From Bdellovibrio sp. (GTDB lineage: Bacteria; Bdellovibrionota; UBA1018), in assembly GCA_016213345.1 (NCBI GenBank), contig JACRAO010000247.1, positions 1-13,820 on the forward strand: 13,820 nt of DNA. The letters are read 5' to 3'. The position numbers were made by a program, and so were the translations under genes. Under the pieces are notes generated by a model. The model saw only the letters and a program-made list of their open reading frames with translations, was not told the origin of the DNA and searched no databases. Positions 1-6,337 of the stretch are shown here, piece after piece. The stretch's first letter is position 1. The number at the start of each line of letters is the position of its first letter.

Positions 1-1
1 G

Positions 2-379
2 CTTTCTACTTTAGAAAAAGTCAGACAGCCTTTTAATGTAAATTCTTTGGCTGTGATAGCTGCAACTAATGCTTTGAAAGATCAAGAATTTGTCAAAAAC
101 TCTAAAGAAATCAACACTCAGGGCAGGCTTTTTTGGGAAAAAAACTTTGTAAACCATGGAATTACATTTTGGAAGACACAAGGAAATTTTGTTTTAGTTA
201 ATACCCAAAAAAGTTTCGGTAAGTCTGGAGCTGAGGTATACCTAGAGTGTTTGAAGCATGGTATTATTTTCAGACCGTTGGCAAATTATGGTTTGAATCA
301 TGCCTTGAGAATTAGTATAGGTTTACCAGAGGAAAATCAGGTTGCACTTAAAGTTTTAATGAGCCAAAAAGATGGATGA
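2..379 (+). CDS. hisC: Histidinol-phosphate aminotransferase, C-terminal part (5' end outside window)
   Basis: This is the 3' end of a class I/II PLP-dependent aminotransferase; the open frame runs in from the left edge with no start. Seen: KVRQPFNVNSLA near the visible N-terminus, then NFVLVNT in the middle and a C-terminal block with FRPLANYGLNHALRISIG. These match the HisC C-terminal domain, where the last arginine (LRISIG) contacts the substrate phosphate or carboxylate. HisC converts imidazole-acetol phosphate to histidinol phosphate with glutamate as donor; related enzymes also transaminate aromatic precursors, so it could serve tyrosine/phenylalanine synthesis as well. The PLP lysine lies outside the window. 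Its stop overlaps the cmk start region, so it is probably the upstream member of the same transcript. Family assignment is firm; exact substrate is inferred. Confidence 0.88.
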   Translation, partial: LSTLEKVRQPFNVNSLAVIAATNALKDQEFVKNSKEINTQGRLFWEKNFVNHGITFWKTQGNFVLVNTQKSFGKSGAEVYLECLKHGIIFRPLANYGLNHALRISIGLPEENQVALKVLMSQKDG

Positions 380-1097
380 AAACATGCATATTCTTAAACA
401 AGGCATTGTGATTGCCATTGATGGTCCGGCAGGGACTGGCAAAAGCTCTGTGACTCGTTTATTAGCAGAAAGATTGGGTTTTATTCATATTGACACCGGC
501 GCTCTTTATCGTGCCATTGCTTATTTGGCGCATGGACAAAATGACGGAAATAATGTTTTAGAACCCAAGGCTTCTCAATTGGCTAAAACTGCACATTTAG
601 AATTTAAACTTAATCCAAAGCTTGTGCCGGTTAACCGTATTTTTGCCAACGGCAGTGATGTAACCGATTTTATTCGTACACCTTTGATCAGTATGCTTGC
701 AAGCCAAGTGTCTTCGTATTCGCAGGTGAGAGCAGCACTTTTGGGGTTGCAAAGAAGACTTGGTTGTCAGGGCAATTCTATTTTAGAAGGCAGGGATATT
801 GGAACAGTAATTTTTCCAGATGCGGATCTGAAGTTTTTTTTGACCGCCAGTTCTTTTGAAAGGGCAAGGAGAAGATTTTTGGAGCTTAAGGAAAACGGTG
901 GTGACGCTCCACCTCTGAGTGAGTTAAAAAAGCAAATTCAAAAACGAGATTTGCAGGATAGTTCACGCGCAGTAGCGCCACTTAAAAAAGCACAAGATGC
1001 TTTGACCGTTAATACAACAAAAATGACTTTGGATGAAGTTGTAAGTACGCTGGAAAATAGAATTAAAAAATATTTCAGCAAATCCACATGCAAATGA
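372..1097 (+). CDS. cmk: Cytidylate kinase
   Basis: Phosphorylates CMP and dCMP with ATP in the cytoplasm, supplying CDP/dCDP. Seen: P-loop GPAGTGKSS at about residues 18-26, the CMP-binding stretch DVTDFIRTP followed by VSSYSQVRAALLGLQR, the block EGRDIGTVIFPDA, and the C-terminal RDLQDSSRAVAPL signature with DALTVNTT. Most relatives have Asp where this last motif has Asn (IDTT versus VNTT), a small variation. Length (241 aa, or 237 from the second ATG) fits the family. The first ATG overlaps hisC by 8 bases; the second ATG at 384 has a weak GGATGA upstream and is equally plausible. The stop overlaps the next gene in an ATGA, so translation is likely coupled. In many proteobacteria cmk is followed by rpsA; here it is followed by LPS genes. 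Confidence 0.96.
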   Translation: MDENMHILKQGIVIAIDGPAGTGKSSVTRLLAERLGFIHIDTGALYRAIAYLAHGQNDGNNVLEPKASQLAKTAHLEFKLNPKLVPVNRIFANGSDVTDFIRTPLISMLASQVSSYSQVRAALLGLQRRLGCQGNSILEGRDIGTVIFPDADLKFFLTASSFERARRRFLELKENGGDAPPLSELKKQIQKRDLQDSSRAVAPLKKAQDALTVNTTKMTLDEVVSTLENRIKKYFSKSTCK

Positions 1098-2188
1098 GCA
1101 CAAAAAATACTTTAAAGATTTTAGTAGTTAGACCGGATCGTTTAGGGGATGTTATTTTATCTACTCCGGTGCTCGAAGTGTTAAAACAATACAATCCGGA
1201 TTCTCATATTACGTTTATGGTGCGTGAAAGCGTGGTGCCTTTGTTAAAAGGACTTCCTTTTGTAGACGATGTTATGATTTTCGATCCCAACGAAAGACAT
1301 AGTGGATTGAATCATGGACTTAGCGGACTTTTTAATTTGATACATGATTTGAGAACGCGGGTTTTTAGGATTTCTGTTGTTCTGCAAAGCCAATGGATGA
1401 TTGCTGCCGCTCTTTTTGCTGCAGGTGTGAAGTATCGTGTAGGGCCTTTGAGTAAACCACATTCGTTTTTGTTTTTTAATAGGGGATTAAGACAAAAGCG
1501 ATCATATGTAGAAATGCACGAAGTGGATTATAACCTGCAACTTTTGAGAAGGCTCGGGATGCGTATTGGTACGCGAAAATTTATTCCAAAGGTTTTTATT
1601 TCAGATGCAGTCAAAAACGAAGCAAGGGAATGGTTAACTCAGAAAGGAATTAAGCAAAATTCAAAAACGCTTATTTTGGTTCATCCCGGAATGGGGGGAT
1701 CCGCACTCAATTGGCCGGAGAGTCATTATGCAGAGCTTATTTTGCGATTAGTGAAAGAAAATTTTCAGGTTTTAGTTACTTTTGGGCCACAAGAAGATCT
1801 TTTGATGGCTAGAATTCAAGACATGCTTGGTACTTCGAAAGACAAAGTAGTGTTTTACGGGTGCAAGGATGTGGGTCCTATCGAAAAGCTTGGTGCGCTA
1901 ATGTCTTTTGCAGATCTGGTTGTGGTGCCCAGCACGGGTCCATTGCATATAGCTACTGCATTGGGTAAACCAGTAGTGACATTTTTTTCTCCAATTAGAG
2001 TGCAAAGTGCAAATAGATGGAGTCCTTATTTGGCTGATGAGTCAAAAGCAAGCATTTTGGTGCCTGATGTGTATTGTGGACAGGATTTTAAGTGTTTAGG
2101 AAACCTTTGTCATTATTATCCGTGTATGCGAAGTTTGTCTGTCAATTATGCGTTAGAGGAAATTCATAAACAATTAAAGCGAAAATAA
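1094..2188 (+). CDS. Glycosyltransferase family 9 (ADP-heptose:LPS heptosyltransferase-like)
   Basis: Probably transfers heptose from ADP-heptose to the growing LPS inner core on the cytoplasmic face of the inner membrane. Seen: N-terminal VVRPDRLGDVILSTP (residues about 11-25), where the LGD aspartate is the expected catalytic base of GT9; a central VHPGMGGSALNWP; and the C-terminal nucleotide-sugar block VVPSTGPLHIATALG. WaaC-type enzymes have Asp-Thr-Gly at this last site; here it is Ser-Thr-Gly. The C-terminus has a four-cysteine stretch (CGQDFKCLGNLCHYYPC) seen in other GT9 proteins. I chose ATG 1094 because it forms the common ATGA overlap with cmk; ATG 1088 is the alternative. It lies next to hldA, whose product feeds the same ADP-heptose pathway. 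Whether it is heptosyltransferase I, II or another GT9 enzyme cannot be told. Confidence 0.88.
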   Translation: MSTKNTLKILVVRPDRLGDVILSTPVLEVLKQYNPDSHITFMVRESVVPLLKGLPFVDDVMIFDPNERHSGLNHGLSGLFNLIHDLRTRVFRISVVLQSQWMIAAALFAAGVKYRVGPLSKPHSFLFFNRGLRQKRSYVEMHEVDYNLQLLRRLGMRIGTRKFIPKVFISDAVKNEAREWLTQKGIKQNSKTLILVHPGMGGSALNWPESHYAELILRLVKENFQVLVTFGPQEDLLMARIQDMLGTSKDKVVFYGCKDVGPIEKLGALMSFADLVVVPSTGPLHIATALGKPVVTFFSPIRVQSANRWSPYLADESKASILVPDVYCGQDFKCLGNLCHYYPCMRSLSVNYALEEIHKQLKRK

Positions 2189-2199
2189 TGGGGGTGAAA

Positions 2200-3255
2200 A
2201 TGCCAAAACAACAAAAACCAATACAGACGGTGTGGCCAATCCATGCAGCCAGTTGGGATAAAAAGAAATTAGATAAAATATTAAAATCTATAGCTGGTGC
2301 AAGAGTTTTAGTAATTGGTGATGTTGGGGTGGATAGATATACTATTGGTTTGGTCGAAAGGATTTCTCCCGAAGCACCTGTTCCAATAGTTTGGGTTCAA
2401 GAAGAAAAACTAAAACTTGGTTTGGCTGCCAATGTTGCTGACAATATCAAAGCATTGGGTGGGGTGCCACTTCTTGTGGGTTTGGTTGGAAAAGACAGGA
2501 ATGCAGAAGATTTTCGTAATTTATTAAAGCAATCAGACATCCAGATTTCACATTTAGTTGTGGATGCGAGCAGACGCACGGTTCTGAAGGAAAGAATTGT
2601 AAGTGAAAGCCAACAGCTTTTAAGAGTTGATTATGAAAATCATATAAAAATAGATCAGAAAATTTATACTCAAGTTTTAAAAAAAATTCAAACCATAATG
2701 CCCGATTGCGATGCAGTAATTGTAGAGGATTATGCAAAAGGTCTTTTGACTAAAGATTTTGTAGAAGAAATTTTTTTTCAAGCAAGAAAATATAAAAAAG
2801 TAGTAGCAGTTGATCCAAATCTAAAGACACCACTATCTTTTTATCAGGGAGCTACGGTGTTAACTCCAAATACGAAAGAAGCAGAAAAGCTTTCGGGTAT
2901 TAGTATTACAGATGAGAAAAGTTTAATGCAGGCAGGAACTGTTCTTTTAAAAGAAACTCTGGCCCAGTATATCATTATCACCCGTGGGAAAGAAGGTATG
3001 GCAGTTTTTGCACAAGATAGTCACACTGTTAAGTGGACTCCCACCTATGCTAGAGAAGTGTACGATGTTTCGGGTGCTGGAGATACGGTGATAGCTGTTT
3101 TAGCATTAGTGCTTTCTATGGGCGCCAGTATTGAAGATGCGGCTATTTTGGGTAATTTGGCCGCAGGAGTTGAGGTCAGTAAGCGTGGTACAGCTACGGT
3201 AAGTCCTGACGAGATCAGACAAGCGTTGGATTTTTTTAGTGTGATGAGGGTGTAG
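2200..3255 (+). CDS. hldA: D-glycero-beta-D-manno-heptose-7-phosphate kinase
   Basis: PfkB/ribokinase-family kinase that makes heptose 1,7-bisphosphate for ADP-heptose, the LPS core precursor. Seen: VLVIGDVGVDRY at about residues 36-47, RISPEAPVP at about 54-62 (typical of RfaE/HldE N-domains), AANVADNIKALGG, SQQLLRVDYE, the NTKEAEKLSG block and the C-terminal DVSGAGDT, whose Asp is the catalytic base. The sugar-binding GGAANVA of relatives reads GLAANVA. At about 351 aa it is only the kinase half; the nucleotidyltransferase domain fused in E. coli HldE is absent, so a separate HldC-type enzyme is expected elsewhere. ATG 2200 is preferred because GGGGGTGA at 2190-2197 matches the Shine-Dalgarno core in 7 of 8 positions; the earlier ATG at 2188 overlaps the preceding stop by one base. 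Confidence 0.93.
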   Translation: MPKQQKPIQTVWPIHAASWDKKKLDKILKSIAGARVLVIGDVGVDRYTIGLVERISPEAPVPIVWVQEEKLKLGLAANVADNIKALGGVPLLVGLVGKDRNAEDFRNLLKQSDIQISHLVVDASRRTVLKERIVSESQQLLRVDYENHIKIDQKIYTQVLKKIQTIMPDCDAVIVEDYAKGLLTKDFVEEIFFQARKYKKVVAVDPNLKTPLSFYQGATVLTPNTKEAEKLSGISITDEKSLMQAGTVLLKETLAQYIIITRGKEGMAVFAQDSHTVKWTPTYAREVYDVSGAGDTVIAVLALVLSMGASIEDAAILGNLAAGVEVSKRGTATVSPDEIRQALDFFSVMRV

Positions 3256-3312
3256 GATTGCGCGATATTTGAAGGCCCTAATGAACTTCTGATCGCCTAC
3301 TAAAAAATACAG

Positions 3313-3341
3313 TTGACCATGCTCCGAATTTATCGGATAAT
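3313..3341 (+). promoter_or_regulatory. Sigma-70-like promoter of the ATPase relic
   Basis: TTGACC at 3313-3318 (5 of 6 to consensus), a 17-base spacer, then GATAAT at 3336-3341 (5 of 6). Expected transcription start is around 3347-3350, just before the first ATG of the relic. It lies almost wholly inside the 41-bp near-palindrome at 3315-3355, so a protein bound there would block it. Confidence 0.6.
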
Positions 3342-3355
3342 ATAGGAGTATGGTC
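3315..3355. promoter_or_regulatory. 41-bp near-palindrome, candidate operator
   Basis: The element is centred on base 3335. Outer arms GACCATGCTCC (3315-3325) and GGAGTATGGTC (3345-3355) pair in 10 of 11 positions, the exception being a G/T that would wobble in RNA. The inner arms TTATC and GATAA flank the central G. Only three further inner positions fail to match or pair. It covers the -35 to +1 region of the predicted promoter and the first ATG of the relic. This suits an autoregulatory operator for the former ATPase gene. A factor-independent terminator of hldA is a weaker reading, since only a short T-containing stretch (TCTCTTT) follows. Confidence 0.55.
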
Positions 3356-3686
3356 TCTTTAGAAGTCTACTCTATGGTAAAGCGATTATTTAAAGGCTCT
3401 GATTCTAACAGTTTTTTCATTTTTGGTCCAAGAGGTGCTTTACTTACGAACCAAATCTGGTGTTGAAGTCGATTTAGTGATCGAAAGGCCCGGCAGATCT
3501 CATGTGCTGGTTGAAATCAAATCAGCTAATAGAATACATGACAATGATTTAAGTGCACTGCTTGGCTTTTCGAAGGATTTTAAAAAGCCAGAACTTTTTT
3601 GCTGGTGTAATGAACACACAGGACGCATATCCAAAGGAGTTACGATTCTACCCTGGGCCGAAGGTATCAAAGAAGTCGGCTTATAA
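3350..3686 (+). pseudogene. Relic of AAA ATPase with DUF4143 domain, internal deletion
   Basis: Two ends of one gene family lie directly against each other in different frames. The N-terminal piece (ATG at 3350 or 3374, stop at 3464-3466) reads MVKRLFKG, then SFFIFGPRG. That is the start of the AAA_14/DUF4143 ATPase Walker A region, which normally continues GKST; here it stops before the lysine. The C-terminal piece begins near 3426 in another frame and reads VLYLRTKSGVEVDLVIERP, then VEIKSANRIHDNDL, and ends with LPWAEGIKEVGL. That is the typical DUF4143 C-terminus, with its nuclease-like E-V-D and E-I-K residues. About three quarters of the usual protein (roughly 380-450 aa) is gone, with a frameshift at the junction around 3426-3445. 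No ATPase activity is possible. An 87-aa peptide could still be made from TTG 3423, but no good ribosome site is visible. Confidence 0.8.
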
Positions 3687-3750
3687 TAAAGTGTTTATAT
3701 CTATATCTGTTGTATAAAATATTGCCACAATTTTGTAGTTTGTAGTATTC

Positions 3751-3786
3751 GGAAACATAGGTAACAGTAACTATTACAGGGAACAG
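3751..3786 (+). repeat. Short GGNAACA repeats with partial dyad
   Basis: GGAAACAT (3751), GGTAACAG (3760) and GGGAACAG (3779) are three near-copies of an octamer. The stretch 3761-3777 is also an imperfect 17-base dyad (GTAA..AGT..ACT..TTAC). No gene is visible here. It might be the edge of a decayed mobile element or a binding site; the repeats are too short to decide. Confidence 0.25.
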
Positions 3787-3816
3787 AGTTCAGTAGCTAT
3801 TTAATAAATTTCTGAT

Positions 3817-3837
3817 ATGGCAGAAGCAATATGCCAT
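3817..3837 (+). other. Hairpin competing with the downstream terminator
   Basis: ATGGCA (3817-3822) and TGCCAT (3832-3837) pair perfectly around a 9-base loop. The right arm shares bases 3833-3837 with the 5' side of the terminator candidate at 3833-3858, so the two cannot form together. The layout resembles an antiterminator/terminator pair, but no ligand-binding leader is evident. Confidence 0.35.
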
Positions 3838-3858
3838 CCTCAGTTAGGCGGCTTTTTT
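3833..3858 (+). terminator. Factor-independent terminator candidate
   Basis: GCC (3833-3835) pairs with GGC (3850-3852), and CCT (3838-3840) pairs with AGG (3846-3848). A small internal loop separates the two stems and the terminal loop is CAGTT. Six T residues follow at once (3853-3858). It would end plus-strand transcripts from the ATPase relic promoter or from hldA read-through before they run into vapC on the other strand. Confidence 0.45.
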
Positions 3859-3876
3859 CCTCAAGTAAAACTAAAA

Positions 3877-4257
3877 TTATAAAAGTTTTATGGTTTTAAT
3901 ATTTGCAATTTTATTAAAAATTTTGTCTTCAGTGAGTAAATATCCGCTCACATCAATCGTACACTGTGCGATATGGGCATCAGGAGTCGAAATATGGAGT
4001 CCTTGTTTAGAGAGTTCTGCTCTCAGTTCACCAACGCGCATCCAGTGCTCTAGATTACAAGTGCACAATTGTAGTTCTAAGAGAAAATCCATTAGAGAGG
4101 TGCGTTTGAGAGAATTGAGATTTGAACTCAGTAACTCAGCTGCAACTAAAGGGGGCAAATAAACTCTACTTTCCTTTAAGGCAAGATCTAAATCGTCATT
4201 AAGTGTATTTTTAAAATAAGATATCCATGCAGATGTATCAACGATGATTACGTTCAC
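3877..4257 (-). CDS. vapC: VapC-family PIN-domain ribonuclease toxin
   Basis: Toxin of a type II toxin-antitoxin pair; PIN-domain nucleases of this kind cleave tRNA or rRNA when freed from the antitoxin. Seen in 126 aa: VDTSAWI with Asp7, AAELL with Glu41, TPDAHIAQ with Asp93 and LLTEDKIF with Asp111. These are the four acidic residues that hold the metal ion in PIN domains, so it looks intact. The start is GTG at 4257, which overlaps the antitoxin gene by 20 bases, so translation is probably coupled and the toxin kept at or below antitoxin level. Its 3' end faces the ATPase relic tail head-on. RNA target unknown; VapC naming rests on the PIN motifs and the partner gene. Confidence 0.9.
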   Translation of the reverse strand: MNVIIVDTSAWISYFKNTLNDDLDLALKESRVYLPPLVAAELLSSNLNSLKRTSLMDFLLELQLCTCNLEHWMRVGELRAELSKQGLHISTPDAHIAQCTIDVSGYLLTEDKIFNKIANIKTIKLL

Positions 4258-4456
4258 GGCTTACATCCAAATTGATTTTGAGATTTAATTTACCCTTTAG
4301 TGCCTGTGCTTTTTCAAAAGCCACCGTACGTCTTACAAGCCTTAGTCCTGCAATCAGTGTGTCTGTAATGCTTGTCTTGGTAACCTGGATCGCTTCATTG
4401 ACTAGATCCTCAGGTAAATTTGCAGTAATGCGTTTAATTTTTAACGCTTTAGACAT
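4238..4456 (-). CDS. vapB: VapB-type antitoxin (ribbon-helix-helix-like)
   Basis: Predicted 72-aa antitoxin that binds VapC and represses the pair's own promoter. Seen: a basic N-terminal strand KIKRITANLPEDLV followed by two helices (NEAIQ, then SITDTLIAGLRLV), as in MetJ/Arc-type DNA-binding dimers, and a C-terminal tail LKGKLNLKINLDVSRER. That tail has the charged pattern of VapB tails that insert into the VapC active site. I start at ATG 4456 because the fold begins right after it; the upstream ATG at 4480 would place the start inside the operator palindrome. No clear ribosome site is visible before 4456. It follows ppsR on the same strand with no obvious terminator between them. Confidence 0.85.
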   Translation of the reverse strand: MSKALKIKRITANLPEDLVNEAIQVTKTSITDTLIAGLRLVRRTVAFEKAQALKGKLNLKINLDVSRERNHR

Positions 4457-4466
4457 ATACAAATAC

Positions 4467-4490
4467 TGACATATATACATATATAAGTCA
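4467..4490. promoter_or_regulatory. 24-bp palindrome upstream of vapB, candidate operator
   Basis: TGAC (4467-4470) and GTCA (4487-4490) flank an AT-only core; 10 of the 12 mirrored base pairs match. It ends 10 bases before the vapB ATG. Read on the minus strand, its upstream edge holds TTGACT (4491-4486), a possible -35 box; no strong -10 is visible. This is the expected place and form for autoregulation by VapB or VapBC. Confidence 0.6.
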
Positions 4491-4503
4491 ATATGATTTT
4501 GGA

Positions 4504-5418
4504 TTATTTCTTATTCTGGAGTTTATTTTCAATCTTTTCGTGTAACTGAAAGTGTGGCATGTTTTCTAGGGTGTGAGGTGGGGTAAGCCTGCGTGAGGCC
4601 ATGAGCTTGATTATTTCAGAGGCAGTTTCTTCAAGTGCTTTGCCTGTTACATTAAACACTGGCCAGCGACGGTTTTTGCGAAAAATATCATTGGCGTATT
4701 CTATTTCGTCATTGATTTTCTGTGGGTCTGCATAATCTCCGCCTTTGTCTTGACCGAGTCTTTCGAGTCTTGCTCTTCTGATTTGTGTTAAATCTTCAGA
4801 ATCTATTGTGAGTCCAATAACTTTTCTTTGATCTACAGCATAAGCCTCATCCGGCACATCAAAGCCTCTAATAAGCGGAATGTTGACCACCTTCCATCCT
4901 TGGTGTGATAAATACATCGATAGTGGCGTTTTTGAAGTTCTTGAGATCCCAAGTATAATGAGATCTGCTTTTTCTAAGCCAGTCAGATCCCTTCCATCAT
5001 CGTGGGCTATCGTGTATTCCATAGATTCGATCCTATGAAAATAAGCTTCGTTTACGTTATGGAGCAATCCGGCAATGGACTTTGGTTCATGGTGAAAATA
5101 TTTTGCCAGTCCCACCAAAAGTGGCCCTAACAGATCCACGCATTGTATACCCCTTAATTTTGCCTGACTCAAAAGATAAGTTCTCAAATGAGGTGATACA
5201 ATAGTGTAAATTAAAAGATCTTTATTAACCGACGCGTCATCGCAAATTGCTTCGATTTGCGTTTCGTTTCTCACATTTTTATAACGTTTAAAATACACAT
5301 CTTCATCACTAAATTGCACCATTGCGGCTTTAGCCATTTGAGCGGCAGTTTCACCGGTACCATCTGAAACAATAATGAGTCTATGAATTTTTTGAGCTGG
5401 TCTAAGCACTTGTTCCAT
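4504..5418 (-). CDS. ppsR: PEP synthase / pyruvate phosphate dikinase regulatory protein (bifunctional kinase-pyrophosphorylase)
   Basis: Proteins of this family switch PEP synthase or pyruvate, phosphate dikinase off with ADP-dependent threonine phosphorylation and on again by phosphate-dependent removal. They thus control flow between pyruvate and PEP. Seen: N-terminal SDGTGETA, HDDGRD in the middle, the family P-loop GISRTSKTPLS (about residues 157-167 from this start), DVPDEAYAVD, RRARLERLG, and the C-terminal WPVFNVTGKALEETASEI. Length of about 304 aa is a little above the usual 270-280 aa, from a longer lysine-rich C-tail. ATG 5418 is chosen because the upstream in-frame alternative at 5430 is TTG. 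It overlaps miaA by 17 bases. The target PEP synthase or dikinase gene is not in the window, so which enzyme it serves is open. Confidence 0.93.
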   Translation of the reverse strand: MEQVLRPAQKIHRLIIVSDGTGETAAQMAKAAMVQFSDEDVYFKRYKNVRNETQIEAICDDASVNKDLLIYTIVSPHLRTYLLSQAKLRGIQCVDLLGPLLVGLAKYFHHEPKSIAGLLHNVNEAYFHRIESMEYTIAHDDGRDLTGLEKADLIILGISRTSKTPLSMYLSHQGWKVVNIPLIRGFDVPDEAYAVDQRKVIGLTIDSEDLTQIRRARLERLGQDKGGDYADPQKINDEIEYANDIFRKNRRWPVFNVTGKALEETASEIIKLMASRRLTPPHTLENMPHFQLHEKIENKLQNKK

Positions 5419-6337
5419 AAATATTTTCAAATTCTTTTTCTAACTCTGGTAAATCCCTGTCTAACTCAAAGCAGAAATCCTTCTTCTGACTTTTAAACCA
5501 CGTTCTTTGCTTTTTCACAAGCTGTCTTGTGGCAAGTATGATTTCAGATTTTAAGCCATAGATGTCATCTGGCACTTTTCTGCCTTTTGGCTTTTTTTTG
5601 TCCAGGTAGTCACAAACTTGTTTATACCCTATAGACTGAAGTGGAAAGATTGTGGGGGGGTATGTTTTTCTTAGTGATATTACTTCTTCTATAAATCCAG
5701 ATTGTAGCATTGTGTCGATTCTTTTTTCTATGTGGTAAAACAAATCTTTGTCGGGCCTATCAATGATCCAAAGTTTAAACTGTGAGTTATTTTGTAGTTT
5801 TGGTTTTAGTTGTGAAGGCTTTTGGCCGGTGAGTTCTAAAATTTCTAAAGCACGAATAAGTCGATAGCGATCATTTTGCTTGATCTGCAAGGCTTTTTTG
5901 CTGTCTAGATGTAATAATTGTTTATAAAGTTCACTGTTTGTCAAAGGCTCGAATTTTTTTCTTATTTCTAAATTTCCAGGTGGTGCTTGCCATAAACCAT
6001 AGAGCAATGCTTTTAAATAAAAGCCAGATCCACCAACAATCAGTGCTCTCAAATTTATAGAATTAAGCTCTTTTATTGTATGATTGACCCTACTAACAAA
6101 ATCAGCAGCTGTAAAAGATACAGAGGGTTCGACAATGTCAATTAAGTGATGTTTAACTTCGCCCAGTTGTTTTAAGTTTGGTTTAGCTGTTCCAATATTG
6201 AATTCACGATATACTAAAAGACTATCGGCATTTATAATTTCAATATTTTTATATTTTTTACAAAGTTCAATAGCTAGGCTGGATTTTCCTGTTGCAGTTG
6301 GACCAGATAAAATTACTATATTTTTCTCTGAAACCAT
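5402..6337 (-). CDS. miaA: tRNA dimethylallyltransferase
   Basis: Adds a dimethylallyl group from DMAPP to N6 of adenosine 37 in tRNAs that read UNN codons. Seen: P-loop SGPTATGKSS at residues 11-20, INADSLLVYREFNIGTAKP at 35-53 (Asp38 matches the catalytic Asp of the family), HHLID, VGGSGFYLKALLYG at 101-114, DRYRLIRALEI, SIGYKQ, and KKQRTWFKSQ near the C-terminus for tRNA contact. The 311-aa length is normal. The start has AGGA seven bases upstream (6348-6345) and lies 22 bases inside mutL, so the two are probably co-translated. mutL and miaA are neighbours in many Gram-negative bacteria, which supports this as an old gene pair. Confidence 0.97.
   Translation of the reverse strand: MVSEKNIVILSGPTATGKSSLAIELCKKYKNIEIINADSLLVYREFNIGTAKPNLKQLGEVKHHLIDIVEPSVSFTAADFVSRVNHTIKELNSINLRALIVGGSGFYLKALLYGLWQAPPGNLEIRKKFEPLTNSELYKQLLHLDSKKALQIKQNDRYRLIRALEILELTGQKPSQLKPKLQNNSQFKLWIIDRPDKDLFYHIEKRIDTMLQSGFIEEVISLRKTYPPTIFPLQSIGYKQVCDYLDKKKPKGRKVPDDIYGLKSEIILATRQLVKKQRTWFKSQKKDFCFELDRDLPELEKEFENIYGTSA

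Noticed and set aside
2397..2737. Two open frames on the minus strand inside hldA
   Set aside because: They lie fully opposite well-conserved kinase motifs, show no protein-like pattern of their own and have no ribosome site.
3751..3786. Edge of an insertion sequence
   Set aside because: GGNAACA repeats hint at a terminal repeat, but there is no transposase relic, no matching partner end and no target duplication in view.
3866..3890. TAAAACT/AGTTTTA inverted repeat as a vapC terminator
   Set aside because: The stem is AT-only with a long loop and overlaps the vapC stop region; no T-run follows on the minus strand.
3890..4162. Plus-strand frame opposite vapC
   Set aside because: The minus strand encodes a complete PIN domain with all acidic residues, so this is a shadow frame.
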